A stretch of 21,085 nucleotides of DNA from the IMG/VR virus record IMGVR_UViG_3300042567_001093, positions 1 to 21,085 of that record. The stretch is one strand, 5' to 3'. The translations under genes and the position numbers were made by a program. Source of the stretch: a virus. Under the pieces are notes generated by a model. It was not told the origin of the DNA. It worked only from the letters and a program-made list of their open reading frames with translations, and made no database searches. This document shows positions 1-9,900 of this stretch, in pieces; the stretch's first letter is position 1; each line of letters begins with the position of its first letter.

Positions 1-3000
1 TAAACGTAAACGCAATTTCTGCCAACACATATGTTGTCACACCAGTTGGTGAATACCCTCTACTTAATAACTCACTTTTTATTTCATTAAATAATTCTTT
101 TGTTGTTACTGAGGTTTGTTGAGGTATATCAATTCCAACATACTTGTTGTATCTAGGATTTATATTTGATAAACAATCTTGGTTTTTAGTCAAGGTATCT
201 TGAGCTTTAAGATTAGCCAAAACATTATCTTTTTGTGCGATAACATTTTCAGATTTTGATCTTTCAGCTTTTTCTCTTTCTTGTATCTTAGTTTGTATTG
301 TTGACAATATCTTAATGTTTAATGTTTGTAAGAAATTATCAATTTTTGGTAAACTATAGAATGGTTGTCTAACACCTGTAAAGTTAGTAACAAAATCCCC
401 ATCGGAAATTTCGTGAGTTACTTTAGTAATCATATATGGTCCTGAGAACATAGGTATGTTTCTAATGTTAAAATACATTAATGGTTGTATCAACGCACAT
501 CCCATCATATCCACTTGACACTCATAACTTCTATTTTTATAGATGTTATATAATGAGGCGGATTGGGTTGTTGACCTTCTATTACCACCTAAGTTTGCCA
601 TTTGATTTAACATCTCTAAAGATTCTGAAGTTGGTTTACCAGGATTTTGGGATACGTTAAAACTTTTAAATATTTGTTGATTTGGTCTTGTTATGTCAAC
701 GTTGAATCCCACAACTTTATTTGATTTATCCCAATCAATTTTACCCGACTGACTTTCCTGTAGTGGATTATCACTTGCTCTTCTTAAATCAAATGCATCA
801 TCACGATATCTATAATCAATATTGTCTTTCATATCCAAGTGTTCACTTGGTTTGTTAACGTAATAACAAAGAAATTTCGGAGAACTCTGTCTATAATCAA
901 CATTTAAGAAAGTTCCGAACAATGTGTCACCAAATTCTAAACTTCCGTCAGGTCTAGGTGTTGGATTTTTTTGAGCGTCTTGCACATTATAGAAATTAAC
1001 AAATGCTGGTAACATAAAGTATTGGAAATTGTTTTGAACTAAAATCGTTGTGATCATATCCAACAATGTGTTCTTATAACTACCATCTTTGATTAAAGTT
1101 TGTATTTGGAAAATGTCAACGATAATCTTGTCTCCCACATTTCTACTCGCTCTATCTACTAAAAGTACATCTTCAAAAAGTGTTTTATTTTCAAAATCAA
1201 ATCCCGCAATCCAAGTATCGTTAAGGGCTTTAAATGTTTCCCATAATTCAGTTCTTGTTTGTTCCGTGAAACCCGCTTCTAACCCTGCTCTATTATCTGA
1301 AGAATCTTGAGTAACTAATACATTTGGTAATTCTTTTCTTACCATAGGTAACATCACATTAATGACATTATTTATGTAGTTATCGGATTCAATGATATAG
1401 TTATCCATTAAAGTATAAAACGAAGTTAAATTAAGATTTTTATTCTTTAATTTTTCCGAAGCGTAAACTTTTATAAGTGGTGCAAAATCTTTAACATTTT
1501 TCTCGTTAAACTGAACGTTAAGATCAATAAAGAAGTCAGTTATATATGATCCACTATTTTTATAGGTTAATTCAGGTATTGATGATTCCCCAACATAATA
1601 CAATAAAGCTTTCCAAGTTTCCGGACTTTGTTGTTTAGACCCAGATAAGCTCACATTTGGTGGGAGTGTTCCTTGTTCGTAAGGTCCATAATTATATGGG
1701 TCTTCCAAAAATCTTGTTGAGAATGTTAAATATAATCTTCTATCAAACTCTGTTGGGTTTCCGTATTTAAACACAACATCATAATTCATAAATGATGTTA
1801 ATGTTTGTTGGAATTGAGTATTCTGACTTGTTATTAATTCACTTAACTTTGTCTCAGGTGAACTTCCTGTTGGTGTTTGTACTTTTAATAACTCCCTCAT
1901 AAGTGAGTGAAAGTTCTTAAATGTTTTTTGGGATAATGATCCCACACTACCATCAGGGTTTTTCTGAACCGACAAATCATTTGTTGTTGTTGTATTTTCA
2001 GGTAATGTATCAACATAATCATATATTGATCTACTGAAATTTAAAAATTCAGATTCAAAATAATCTAATGTTTGAGTATTAAATGTTGTAAACAATTCCT
2101 CAAAATTAGTATATAAACTATCATCACCACTTAATAAAAAGTTTTGTTGATTTTTTTGTTCGTTTAAAATTTCTTTTAAATAAGTTAATGGATCGTTTTT
2201 CTTTATTTTGGAATTATCAAACCAACCATATTGTGGTGCGTTCCAGAATAATCTAACCGTACCATTATACATCGAGTTGTTATTAGATAACTCAACCTTC
2301 ATTGTTCCATTCTTAAATGCCTCACCTTTTGCCTGATTAACGTTAGTTCCAAATGATGGTAAGACATAATATCCTGATTCGTCATTGGTTCTAACAACTA
2401 CAGACCAAGGAGAAACTCTCATACTTCTTTGGCTGTTATTAGGGTCAAATCCTGGCGTTTCAAAAATTGTTGAGTTTGTTGTGTTAAACATTATCAATTT
2501 TTTACTATCTAAAAGTGGTTGTATCGCTGCCGATCCAATTCCTTGTATGTATTGGTTTTGGACAACGAATGGTGAATTGGTAGATTGGGTTTGTCCCGTT
2601 GCTACAATATATAAACCAATCCCACCTGTAGTCCCAGAAAGTTGACTTATAATGGAAATATCACCATTTAAGTTTGGTCCATTAATTATCGAACCACTTG
2701 TTAAAACATTACTATCTATTGAGTTAACCTGTAATGGCGAATTTAATACTATGAAGTTAGATGTCGCATTTGGTGATAAGGATGATAATCTATATGTTCC
2801 ATTTGAATTAGCAACCCCCTTAATTTGACTTGATATTGTTATTGGTGAACTAATTGATGATCCAGTTAAAACACTACCAGATCCTAACGCGTTAAGTGTT
2901 AACCCACTTATATCAATGTAACTCCCTAAAATAAAGTTTGTGGTTGTTGATGTAAAACTTGGGGTTACATTGTATGTTCCTGTACCACCTGTTGTGTTAG

Positions 3001-6000
3001 GACCATATCCCGTTACAACTAAATTAACATTAACATTTCCAACAGGTATCGAAATTGTTCTACCTATTGATATATAGTTATTAGTAATTGAACTAACAGA
3101 TAATACACTTCCTAAACAAGAACATTCTCCTGTTACGGTATAAACCTTACAATTACCCGATATACTCTGTATTGTTGCGTTACCGCCAACTTGTGTTTGA
3201 CCACTGAAAAGTTTTAACCCTTGTAGGAACACGTTGAAGTCGTCAACTAATTGAGGGTAAAACCCTGTATTAATATCGGTAAATGGTTGTTGTCCTGTTG
3301 TACTATCTAATACTAAATTTTTCTGATTACCATCAATTGTTAAATTATATGATTTTGTAGATGATGAGAATCCAGGATCCCAATTACCTAAATAATTAAA
3401 GTCGGTCCACGTTTCATCTAAAATATCCTGACCTGTTTTGTTTTTAACTTTGTATCTATGCCAAATGGAACCATATTTTAAAATCCAAGAATATGGTAAT
3501 TTATGAACCGCACCAAACTTTTTAAGTGTTGATAAAATATAACTTAAATCAGTTGTTGATTGCCCATCATATGTTTTATACTTTTCACGTAAAGTAGCTA
3601 AAGGCAAACTATTTAACAAATAATAAGCCGCAACCTTATATGGGTATGGGTCATTTTGTTTGTATCTGAAATTAAATACACCTTGTTGTATTGCATTTAT
3701 AAAATAAGGTGTGTTTAACATCGAGGTTGTTTGACTCTCAACAAGATAATTTGTGTAGTCAGTATAATTTAAATTTCCTTCAGTTACAAGTTGACTATCA
3801 AGTCCTCTGTTTTGGTAAAAAGTTTTTAAGTTAGATGTATCCGGTGTAACCTCTAAATTTAAAAAGTTAAAATATGTAAATGGTCTCTTTTGATTATCCT
3901 CCGTGTCATTACTAAAGTTAGTAATTGTCTTTTGGATATCATTATATTCTAATACTTCTTTGGTATCAAACGCCTCGTTAGCGTTATTCAATGATTTACC
4001 ATTCGCTAAATTTTTCTTATCCCAACTTAAATCAGTGATAGGATACATATCTCCAAATTGAAATTGGTTAGACGATGATCCATTAAAATATTGTTCCAAA
4101 TTAACCAAATTACTTTGGTTTGCAATCGAAGCGTTTGGTTGTGATTGGGTTGATGTTAGTATGTCAGAATTAAATAATACGTTAGGGTTGTTAACATCAT
4201 TTTTAATATATGATGTAACAAAATCTCCCTTTATAAAACTTTGCCAACTCTCACCTTGACCTTGATTAGATATGTGTCTTAAGAATGGTAAATAATTCGC
4301 ACCATCTAACAAATATTCTTTTATTGTTTTTGTAAGGAATGGATTATCTTGACCTAAACTTTTTAATACGTTAACAGCCTCATCATCCGCTTCGGCTTGA
4401 TAAATACTAAGGTCATAACCTGATTTTCTATTTAATCTACTATAATATGAATTAAGTAACAATCTTTCATAAATTTCATAAAAGTATTTTGACTCTTCTT
4501 TGTTTTGGAATACTTCATTTGAAACAGGGAATTCTATTGCATTTAACGATACTCTTGACGGTTGTCCGCTAAGTTCATTAAATTCCGCCCCTTTTTTATC
4601 CGCATCATTTTGTCTTTGGGTGTACCCTTTTATAAATTGTTCCACAAATTCAACCTCAGGCCAAATTTCAGGATTATAAGCTCTATAAGCGGATGCCACA
4701 TTTTGAGCTCCCGGATAAATTACTTGGAATTTTTCTTTGTTATCGTCACCAACCGTTTCCTGTATAACTTGAGGCCACGGATAAATTGGTTCGTTATTCT
4801 GTGTTGAGCTTTTTACATCAACACTAGGTGCCGTTGTTTGGTTCCCGAATATTGCGGCTCTTCGATATGGATCCTCTCTTTTGTCCCAAGCTTTTTTATG
4901 AACGTCATCAAGTAAACGTAAAAACGCTTCACCTTGACAATAGAAAACCGCAAGTATGTTCCTTATTGAAGGTACGAAACCTAAACTACCCTCACCTTGT
5001 GAGTTAAATTTAGATGCCAAACTTTCGGTAATTAGTTGTTCTATTTGGGTTCTAAATGTTCCTGCGGATTTACCAATAGTATCGGTGATAGTCATAAATG
5101 ATTTTTCACCTTCAAAAAAGTAAAATACACCATTAGTTTGTTTGACGGTATTTTCAATAGTAGCTTTAAATTGTATGTAAGCAAGGTCCGTTTGAGTTAA
5201 ACCGCTAGCCGGTGTGTTTGGTGGTGATATCACCCCTTTAGGTGAATTCGCCTGAGACCTAAACGTTTTCTCCAAATCGATGTTAGATAAAGTTTCGGTC
5301 TTAGTAAACGTAGACATTTTAATAGGAACGTCTATTTTCGATTGTATAGTTTTACCACCTACGGTATACGAACCATTTACCCCAAAAACACTATTCTCAT
5401 TTAATTTAGCGTTATTGTCTTTTACCAACCCATCCAATTCCGTTAAAGCGGTTTGTTGTTTTTGAGCATCCAAATTTGGTTTAAATGTAAAAACTTTTTG
5501 ACCACTCTTTAAAACTATAGGTGTTTTAGCATCCATATAAGTGTTAAACCAAGATGAGTTATATACAAAAACTTTTTGTTGATAGCTTAATAATGAATTA
5601 ACATAATTTGTCATCTCAGTCATTACACCCAAATTCTCTTTAGAAAAGTCATTTAAGATTGTGTTAATAAATGTTTGTAATCTAAAGTTTAGTTGGTTTA
5701 ACGTAATTTCAGGGAAGTCATCGGGTATTAAACCTTTTGATTTATAATTAGAGTAAACCTCTTTCATTTTTTGGAATCCTCTACTAACGATCGTTGGGGC
5801 TTGAGCTGCTGAATCGTTTGTTGTTGTCCCTTGAGTTACAGTTGCTTGCGTTTGGTTCACAACATTGTTATACATATGTGGAACCGCCATTAACGATCCA
5901 AAATTAACATACGATAATAATGTGTATTTGTACCCGTAAAACTTTAACGATATCTCAAAATTGTGTGTTGAGGAGTTAAATTTTGACGTAAATGATTGTA

Positions 6001-6628
6001 GCATTATAGGAAACTTAACCGCCTTACCATAATAACCTTTTAAGGTTAACGTAAATTGGGGATACGGAAGTTGGAAGAACGCAGAGTATGGTGAATTATT
6101 TCCACCCTCAAATAATGCTCTACCTTTAACATCCTCCAATTCAACATCAATAACAGGTAAAAAATCTGTTCCAATAGATAATCTAATATTTTTCATACCT
6201 AAAAATCCATTATCAACAGCGCCTGGTGTTCCGTTTGAATATGTGTTCTGTGTTATGTAATAATCATCTGATTTGTTCGGGTTTTTAACGGACGTTTGAT
6301 TAACCTGATTAACTCCCTTACCTTGTAAAGTACCTTTACCTGTCAACTCATCACTCCAAGCGGTATCCATAAAGGTTTTATTACCCGGGTTTAAGAAGTT
6401 GATCTTACCAACAGAGATAGTTCTCTGAGAATCATTCATTGCGGATCCAACCGCAAGTTTTGTTCTTGGCAATACGTTACACTCAAGATTGGCGTAATAC
6501 ACCAAATCTTCTTGTTTGACTAATCTATCTTTAACATTACCTTGTTCGTCAACTAATTTATTCGGATCAATAAGGGTAATATTATCATAATCAAACTCTA
6601 CTAAAATATTTTCACCGTTATCTGCCAT
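1..6628 (-). CDS. Giant baseplate hub-like protein, 3' end outside the window
   Basis: Starts at ATG 6628 and stays open to the left edge, giving about 2209 visible residues with no stop. The start overlaps the 3' end of the LysM-like gene by 11 nt (TATTATGGCAGATAA), so the two are translationally linked. Visible segments: an N-terminal beta-rich part (about residues 143-253, with ELEDVKGRALFE, LTLKGYYGKA and AVPHMY); a helical part near 553-597 (FLRLLDDVHKKAWDKREDPYR); a Gly/Ser/Thr-rich repeat block (about 1166-1349); a hub-like segment near 2040-2093 (ALIQPLMYFNIRNIPMF, GPYMITKVTHEI, FTGVRQP), a pattern I associate with gp27/late-control-D-type hub proteins; a charged helical linker (about 2100-2150); and the beginning of another domain at the edge. 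It follows the 1694-aa and gp53-like genes, consistent with a baseplate hub or central spike role. The hub assignment rests on motif memory and context; the last domain cannot be assigned. Confidence 0.7.
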   Translation of the reverse strand, partial: MADNGENILVEFDYDNITLIDPNKLVDEQGNVKDRLVKQEDLVYYANLECNVLPRTKLAVGSAMNDSQRTISVGKINFLNPGNKTFMDTAWSDELTGKGTLQGKGVNQVNQTSVKNPNKSDDYYITQNTYSNGTPGAVDNGFLGMKNIRLSIGTDFLPVIDVELEDVKGRALFEGGNNSPYSAFFQLPYPQFTLTLKGYYGKAVKFPIMLQSFTSKFNSSTHNFEISLKFYGYKYTLLSYVNFGSLMAVPHMYNNVVNQTQATVTQGTTTNDSAAQAPTIVSRGFQKMKEVYSNYKSKGLIPDDFPEITLNQLNFRLQTFINTILNDFSKENLGVMTEMTNYVNSLLSYQQKVFVYNSSWFNTYMDAKTPIVLKSGQKVFTFKPNLDAQKQQTALTELDGLVKDNNAKLNENSVFGVNGSYTVGGKTIQSKIDVPIKMSTFTKTETLSNIDLEKTFRSQANSPKGVISPPNTPASGLTQTDLAYIQFKATIENTVKQTNGVFYFFEGEKSFMTITDTIGKSAGTFRTQIEQLITESLASKFNSQGEGSLGFVPSIRNILAVFYCQGEAFLRLLDDVHKKAWDKREDPYRRAAIFGNQTTAPSVDVKSSTQNNEPIYPWPQVIQETVGDDNKEKFQVIYPGAQNVASAYRAYNPEIWPEVEFVEQFIKGYTQRQNDADKKGAEFNELSGQPSRVSLNAIEFPVSNEVFQNKEESKYFYEIYERLLLNSYYSRLNRKSGYDLSIYQAEADDEAVNVLKSLGQDNPFLTKTIKEYLLDGANYLPFLRHISNQGQGESWQSFIKGDFVTSYIKNDVNNPNVLFNSDILTSTQSQPNASIANQSNLVNLEQYFNGSSSNQFQFGDMYPITDLSWDKKNLANGKSLNNANEAFDTKEVLEYNDIQKTITNFSNDTEDNQKRPFTYFNFLNLEVTPDTSNLKTFYQNRGLDSQLVTEGNLNYTDYTNYLVESQTTSMLNTPYFINAIQQGVFNFRYKQNDPYPYKVAAYYLLNSLPLATLREKYKTYDGQSTTDLSYILSTLKKFGAVHKLPYSWILKYGSIWHRYKVKNKTGQDILDETWTDFNYLGNWDPGFSSSTKSYNLTIDGNQKNLVLDSTTGQQPFTDINTGFYPQLVDDFNVFLQGLKLFSGQTQVGGNATIQSISGNCKVYTVTGECSCLGSVLSVSSITNNYISIGRTISIPVGNVNVNLVVTGYGPNTTGGTGTYNVTPSFTSTTTNFILGSYIDISGLTLNALGSGSVLTGSSISSPITISSQIKGVANSNGTYRLSSLSPNATSNFIVLNSPLQVNSIDSNVLTSGSIINGPNLNGDISIISQLSGTTGGIGLYIVATGQTQSTNSPFVVQNQYIQGIGSAAIQPLLDSKKLIMFNTTNSTIFETPGFDPNNSQRSMRVSPWSVVVRTNDESGYYVLPSFGTNVNQAKGEAFKNGTMKVELSNNNSMYNGTVRLFWNAPQYGWFDNSKIKKNDPLTYLKEILNEQKNQQNFLLSGDDSLYTNFEELFTTFNTQTLDYFESEFLNFSRSIYDYVDTLPENTTTTNDLSVQKNPDGSVGSLSQKTFKNFHSLMRELLKVQTPTGSSPETKLSELITSQNTQFQQTLTSFMNYDVVFKYGNPTEFDRRLYLTFSTRFLEDPYNYGPYEQGTLPPNVSLSGSKQQSPETWKALLYYVGESSIPELTYKNSGSYITDFFIDLNVQFNEKNVKDFAPLIKVYASEKLKNKNLNLTSFYTLMDNYIIESDNYINNVINVMLPMVRKELPNVLVTQDSSDNRAGLEAGFTEQTRTELWETFKALNDTWIAGFDFENKTLFEDVLLVDRASRNVGDKIIVDIFQIQTLIKDGSYKNTLLDMITTILVQNNFQYFMLPAFVNFYNVQDAQKNPTPRPDGSLEFGDTLFGTFLNVDYRQSSPKFLCYYVNKPSEHLDMKDNIDYRYRDDAFDLRRASDNPLQESQSGKIDWDKSNKVVGFNVDITRPNQQIFKSFNVSQNPGKPTSESLEMLNQMANLGGNRRSTTQSASLYNIYKNRSYECQVDMMGCALIQPLMYFNIRNIPMFSGPYMITKVTHEISDGDFVTNFTGVRQPFYSLPKIDNFLQTLNIKILSTIQTKIQEREKAERSKSENVIAQKDNVLANLKAQDTLTKNQDCLSNINPRYNKYVGIDIPQQTSVTTKELFNEIKSELLSRGYSPTGVTTYVLAEIAFTF
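2581..3130 (-). repeat. Tandem Gly/Ser/Thr-rich protein repeats inside the giant hub-like gene
   Basis: About three degenerate units of roughly 60 residues (about residues 1166-1349 of the giant protein). Each ends in a version of I.SQ.sG..gG.GtY.v: VTGYGPNTTGGTGTYNV, ISSQIKGVANSNGTYRL, and ISQLSGTTGGIGLYIV. Between them are strands such as GSVLTGSSISS and GSIINGPNLNG. A Cys-containing stretch (CKVYTVTGECSCLG) sits at the N-terminal side of the block. Repeats of this style occur in phage tail and adhesion proteins. Here they interrupt a hub-like protein, suggesting a surface-exposed decoration or binding module. The boundaries are approximate because the units have diverged. Confidence 0.65.
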
Positions 6629-6941
6629 AATAGAAGAAATAATTATCTAAAGAATTTTTATAATCTTGTAGTGATGCAACTAAAGGATATGGGATTGTAA
6701 GTACCGCACCGTCCGGAATAGCATATTCACTACCTGAATATTGTGGATTCGCAGCCTGTATTAACCATCCAAAATATGGTGACCCGTAAAATTGTTGTGA
6801 TATCTTATCTAACCTAGATTGACTGATTATATAAATGTAGTTCTTATCTGAACTTTTAGATGGTAACGCAACATACGGGACAACATTTTGCTCTCCATTA
6901 ATTAAAAAGTTAGTATATCTATTCCAATATTGTAGTGCCAT
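6618..6941 (-). CDS. LysM-like baseplate wedge protein, T4 gp53-type
   Basis: A 107-aa protein. Residues about 35-87 have a LysM pattern: YIYIISQSRLDKISQQFYGS, then WLIQAANPQYSG, then IPDGAVLTIPYP, i.e. a start strand, the 'I..qfYG.p.fw..I..aNp' helix region, and a closing 'ip.G..L.IP' strand. T4 gp53, a baseplate wedge protein, has a LysM-like fold in a longer chain, and small LysM-type proteins are usual baseplate components of contractile tails. The gene starts 2 bp after the stop of the 1694-aa gene and overlaps the next start by 11 bp, so it is the middle gene of a tight three-gene baseplate cluster. No Shine-Dalgarno is visible. In virions this fold usually serves in structural packing, so peptidoglycan binding should not be assumed. 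Confidence 0.75.
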   Translation of the reverse strand: MALQYWNRYTNFLINGEQNVVPYVALPSKSSDKNYIYIISQSRLDKISQQFYGSPYFGWLIQAANPQYSGSEYAIPDGAVLTIPYPLVASLQDYKNSLDNYFFYYGR

Positions 6942-6943
6942 AG

Positions 6944-9900
6944 TTAATTAAAAGTTACTTTACCATTAAAGGTTTTTTTATCGTTATTTAAATTTGCGTT
7001 TGAATACAGATCTTTAATCCTTTTATTCTTGGTATTTAAATCGTTTGTTGCGGGTTTAACGTATTGACAGATTTTTATTTGGTTGTCAGGTAATTTAAAT
7101 TTAGATACCGTATCGTACTCAGGTGATTTTGCAATAACATCAAAAATGTCTGTCCATACTTTTTGGAATTTATTACATTCACCCGCCCAATTATCGCAAG
7201 CTTTATTTATTTGTTCAACCAAATTAGGTGATTTTTTAACTTCTTCACCGCTTGTTAAATCATTTTTTAATTGTGTTAGTGAGTCGGATTTTGTAAATAA
7301 AGGCGACATTGCAATATAAAATCTATTATACGGACAATTACCATTACCAGTACCAAAGAAATCAACACCATTAATCACATACTTACACCCTGTTCCGTTT
7401 TCAATGGTTGAGCTTTTAGTTTGAAAAAATCCGTCTTTGGATGTTACTTGATTTTTTAATAATAAATCTTCAAACACTTTAATTGCGTCGGGAACATCTT
7501 TAGTATAAAGTTTCAATAAAGATCCATCGGTTGTTGATGACCCAAAGAACGTGTCACCACTTAAATCATAAGTAACAGGTTCGTTGTTAGAACCTAATTC
7601 ACCATCTAATTTTGATGCAACCACATCTAATTGTCTAAACACAAAATTTAATTCCGTTTCAACCTTTGTAATATTTGCGGTATTATTTAATATGACATCT
7701 AAAATCGGTGTTTGTCTTTGAGTTGCGTAATTTTGTAACTTATCTTCCAATTCTCGTTTTTGTTTATTAGTCATATTGGTTAAACCATTAAGTATTGGGT
7801 CTTTATTACCTTCAATATCCTTCTTAACGTCTTTAATTAAATTCTCAACATATTCTTGATATGAGTTTGTTTTACCATAAAGATTAATTTCAACCTTATC
7901 TGCGGTATACTCAGACAATACACCATTAGTGTAATTTCTATTTTTTAACGCAATTTGTAAAACACCAAAATTATAGTCAGTGTTAATTTTATTAATCGCG
8001 TCATAATAAGATTTAAAGTATCCTTGCATCCCTTCTTGTAGGGATCCAAGTACCGTTGTGTAATCCATATCGGTATTACTAGCAATAACACCAATTGTAC
8101 TACCACCTTTTTTAGGTTGTATGTTATTTACTTGATCCGCCTTTTCCGAACTTAATGTTGGTAAAGCACTTGTTATTTTTTCAACAACATATTGGTCCAT
8201 TTTACTAGTATCCTCCGTTGCAGTTGCTCTCTCATCGTATATTTCTGTATTGGCGTAATAGTTGAATGATAGGGCATTTTGTAATTCTTGTACGGGTTCT
8301 TTCAACCCCATACCTCCAATTATATTGAATGACATACTTATGTTTGCCATCATCGGTTGGACTCCGATCCCCTCAGGGTTTAAATCTAAAGTAAGTGGGT
8401 CATAACTAATTGCTAAACTAGTTGGTACTATTTTAGTATTATAGAAGTCACCAATTCTTAACACCAATATCGGTGGTGCTCCAAATGACGTATTTAACGC
8501 GTCATTATATTTTGGCCTACCATCAGGTCCTATAATAGGAATGGTCTGACCAGGTCTAGTACATTGTTGTAAGAATGTTAATCTAGCATTCAAACCTTCA
8601 GGTGTCATAGAGTGAAACGCAGGACTAAAGAATTTAATTTTATCCTTTATAGTTTCATACACCATAGGATCCGTTTCCTTTATCACTTGGAAATAGTCAC
8701 ATTCAGTAAATAGGTTTCTTAATATCTGTTTAGATATCCCCTCTTTAATTTTTTGTTGTATCGTTATTTTAGCTTCAGGTTTAATACTTTGGGTTTGTTG
8801 TGTTAACACGTTTGCGACGTTATCCACCTTAGGTTTTTGTACTTGAGTTGTAGTTGTTGTGGTTGTTTGTTCTTTAGGTATTTCAGCCTTTATTCTTTGA
8901 ATTGCAACTCTCCTACAAGCCATCGCCGGTATACTATACCATTGCGCTTCATTAGGTGAATTTTGATCAGGTATAGGTTGACCTTGAGAATTTATTGCAA
9001 CAATATCTTGACTACAATTTATACTTGCACTTAAAACATTACCCCCTTGAGCGTTAGTAACACTAATATCATTAGTCTCAGTTGTTGCGGAAGCAAGTTC
9101 TTTAGTTTTTGGTATTACTAATTGTTCACCATTCGCATTAAAGATAATTTTAAAACTACCCATAGTTTGGTATTGTTCTATAGTTTTACCATCAGATAAT
9201 TTTTGACTTAAGAACCATTTTTTAACAGAATCATTTCTTCTTTCAGATAACTTTTGGTTATATGAAACCGTTTGAGGTGCCGATGCGGAACCAACTAGTT
9301 CAATTTCTATTTTACCACCTTTTTTAACTAATACCTCATCTATCTTTTGTTTTATCAATTCGGATTCAATTAAGTTAAAGTTTCCTGTAATTACAGAATC
9401 AAAGAAATTTGGTATACCCCCTTTAGTAAATGTGTCAGAGCCTGATTTAACTTCGGCAGGTGGTTTAGACCCCGCATATGTTGTGTTTTTTAAACCAATG
9501 TAACTATTGTAATATACGTTAAATGGTGATGCCGCAACAGAAGAAGGGTTTCCTTTTGGTATATCATTTTCAAAATAAAAACCATACCCAACATATCCAC
9601 TTAAATCAGTTTCAACATACTCAACATTTTGTGCGGTTTGTGTCCCAACTGCGGTAGTATTTGGAGTCCCATCGGCACCTTCAGACTTACCATCGTTTGT
9701 AGTTTCCTCATTCACTGGAATACTTTGCAATACTTGCACTTGTTCTTCTGTGGTTAATCTAGGGTTATTTAATATTTGTTGATACGTAAATAAATCCTTA
9801 GATGGTATTGTGTTAAATTTAATCCCTAATTCATATAGGTCATATTTCATACAACCAGCAAAGAATGAATCAACAACACTTTGTACTCTGTCTTTGTTAA

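Noticed and set aside
1089-5465. Four short plus-strand ORFs (1089-1310, 2385-2645, 4562-4807, 5280-5465)
   Set aside because: All are antisense to the continuous giant minus-strand reading frame and show no motif or start signal.
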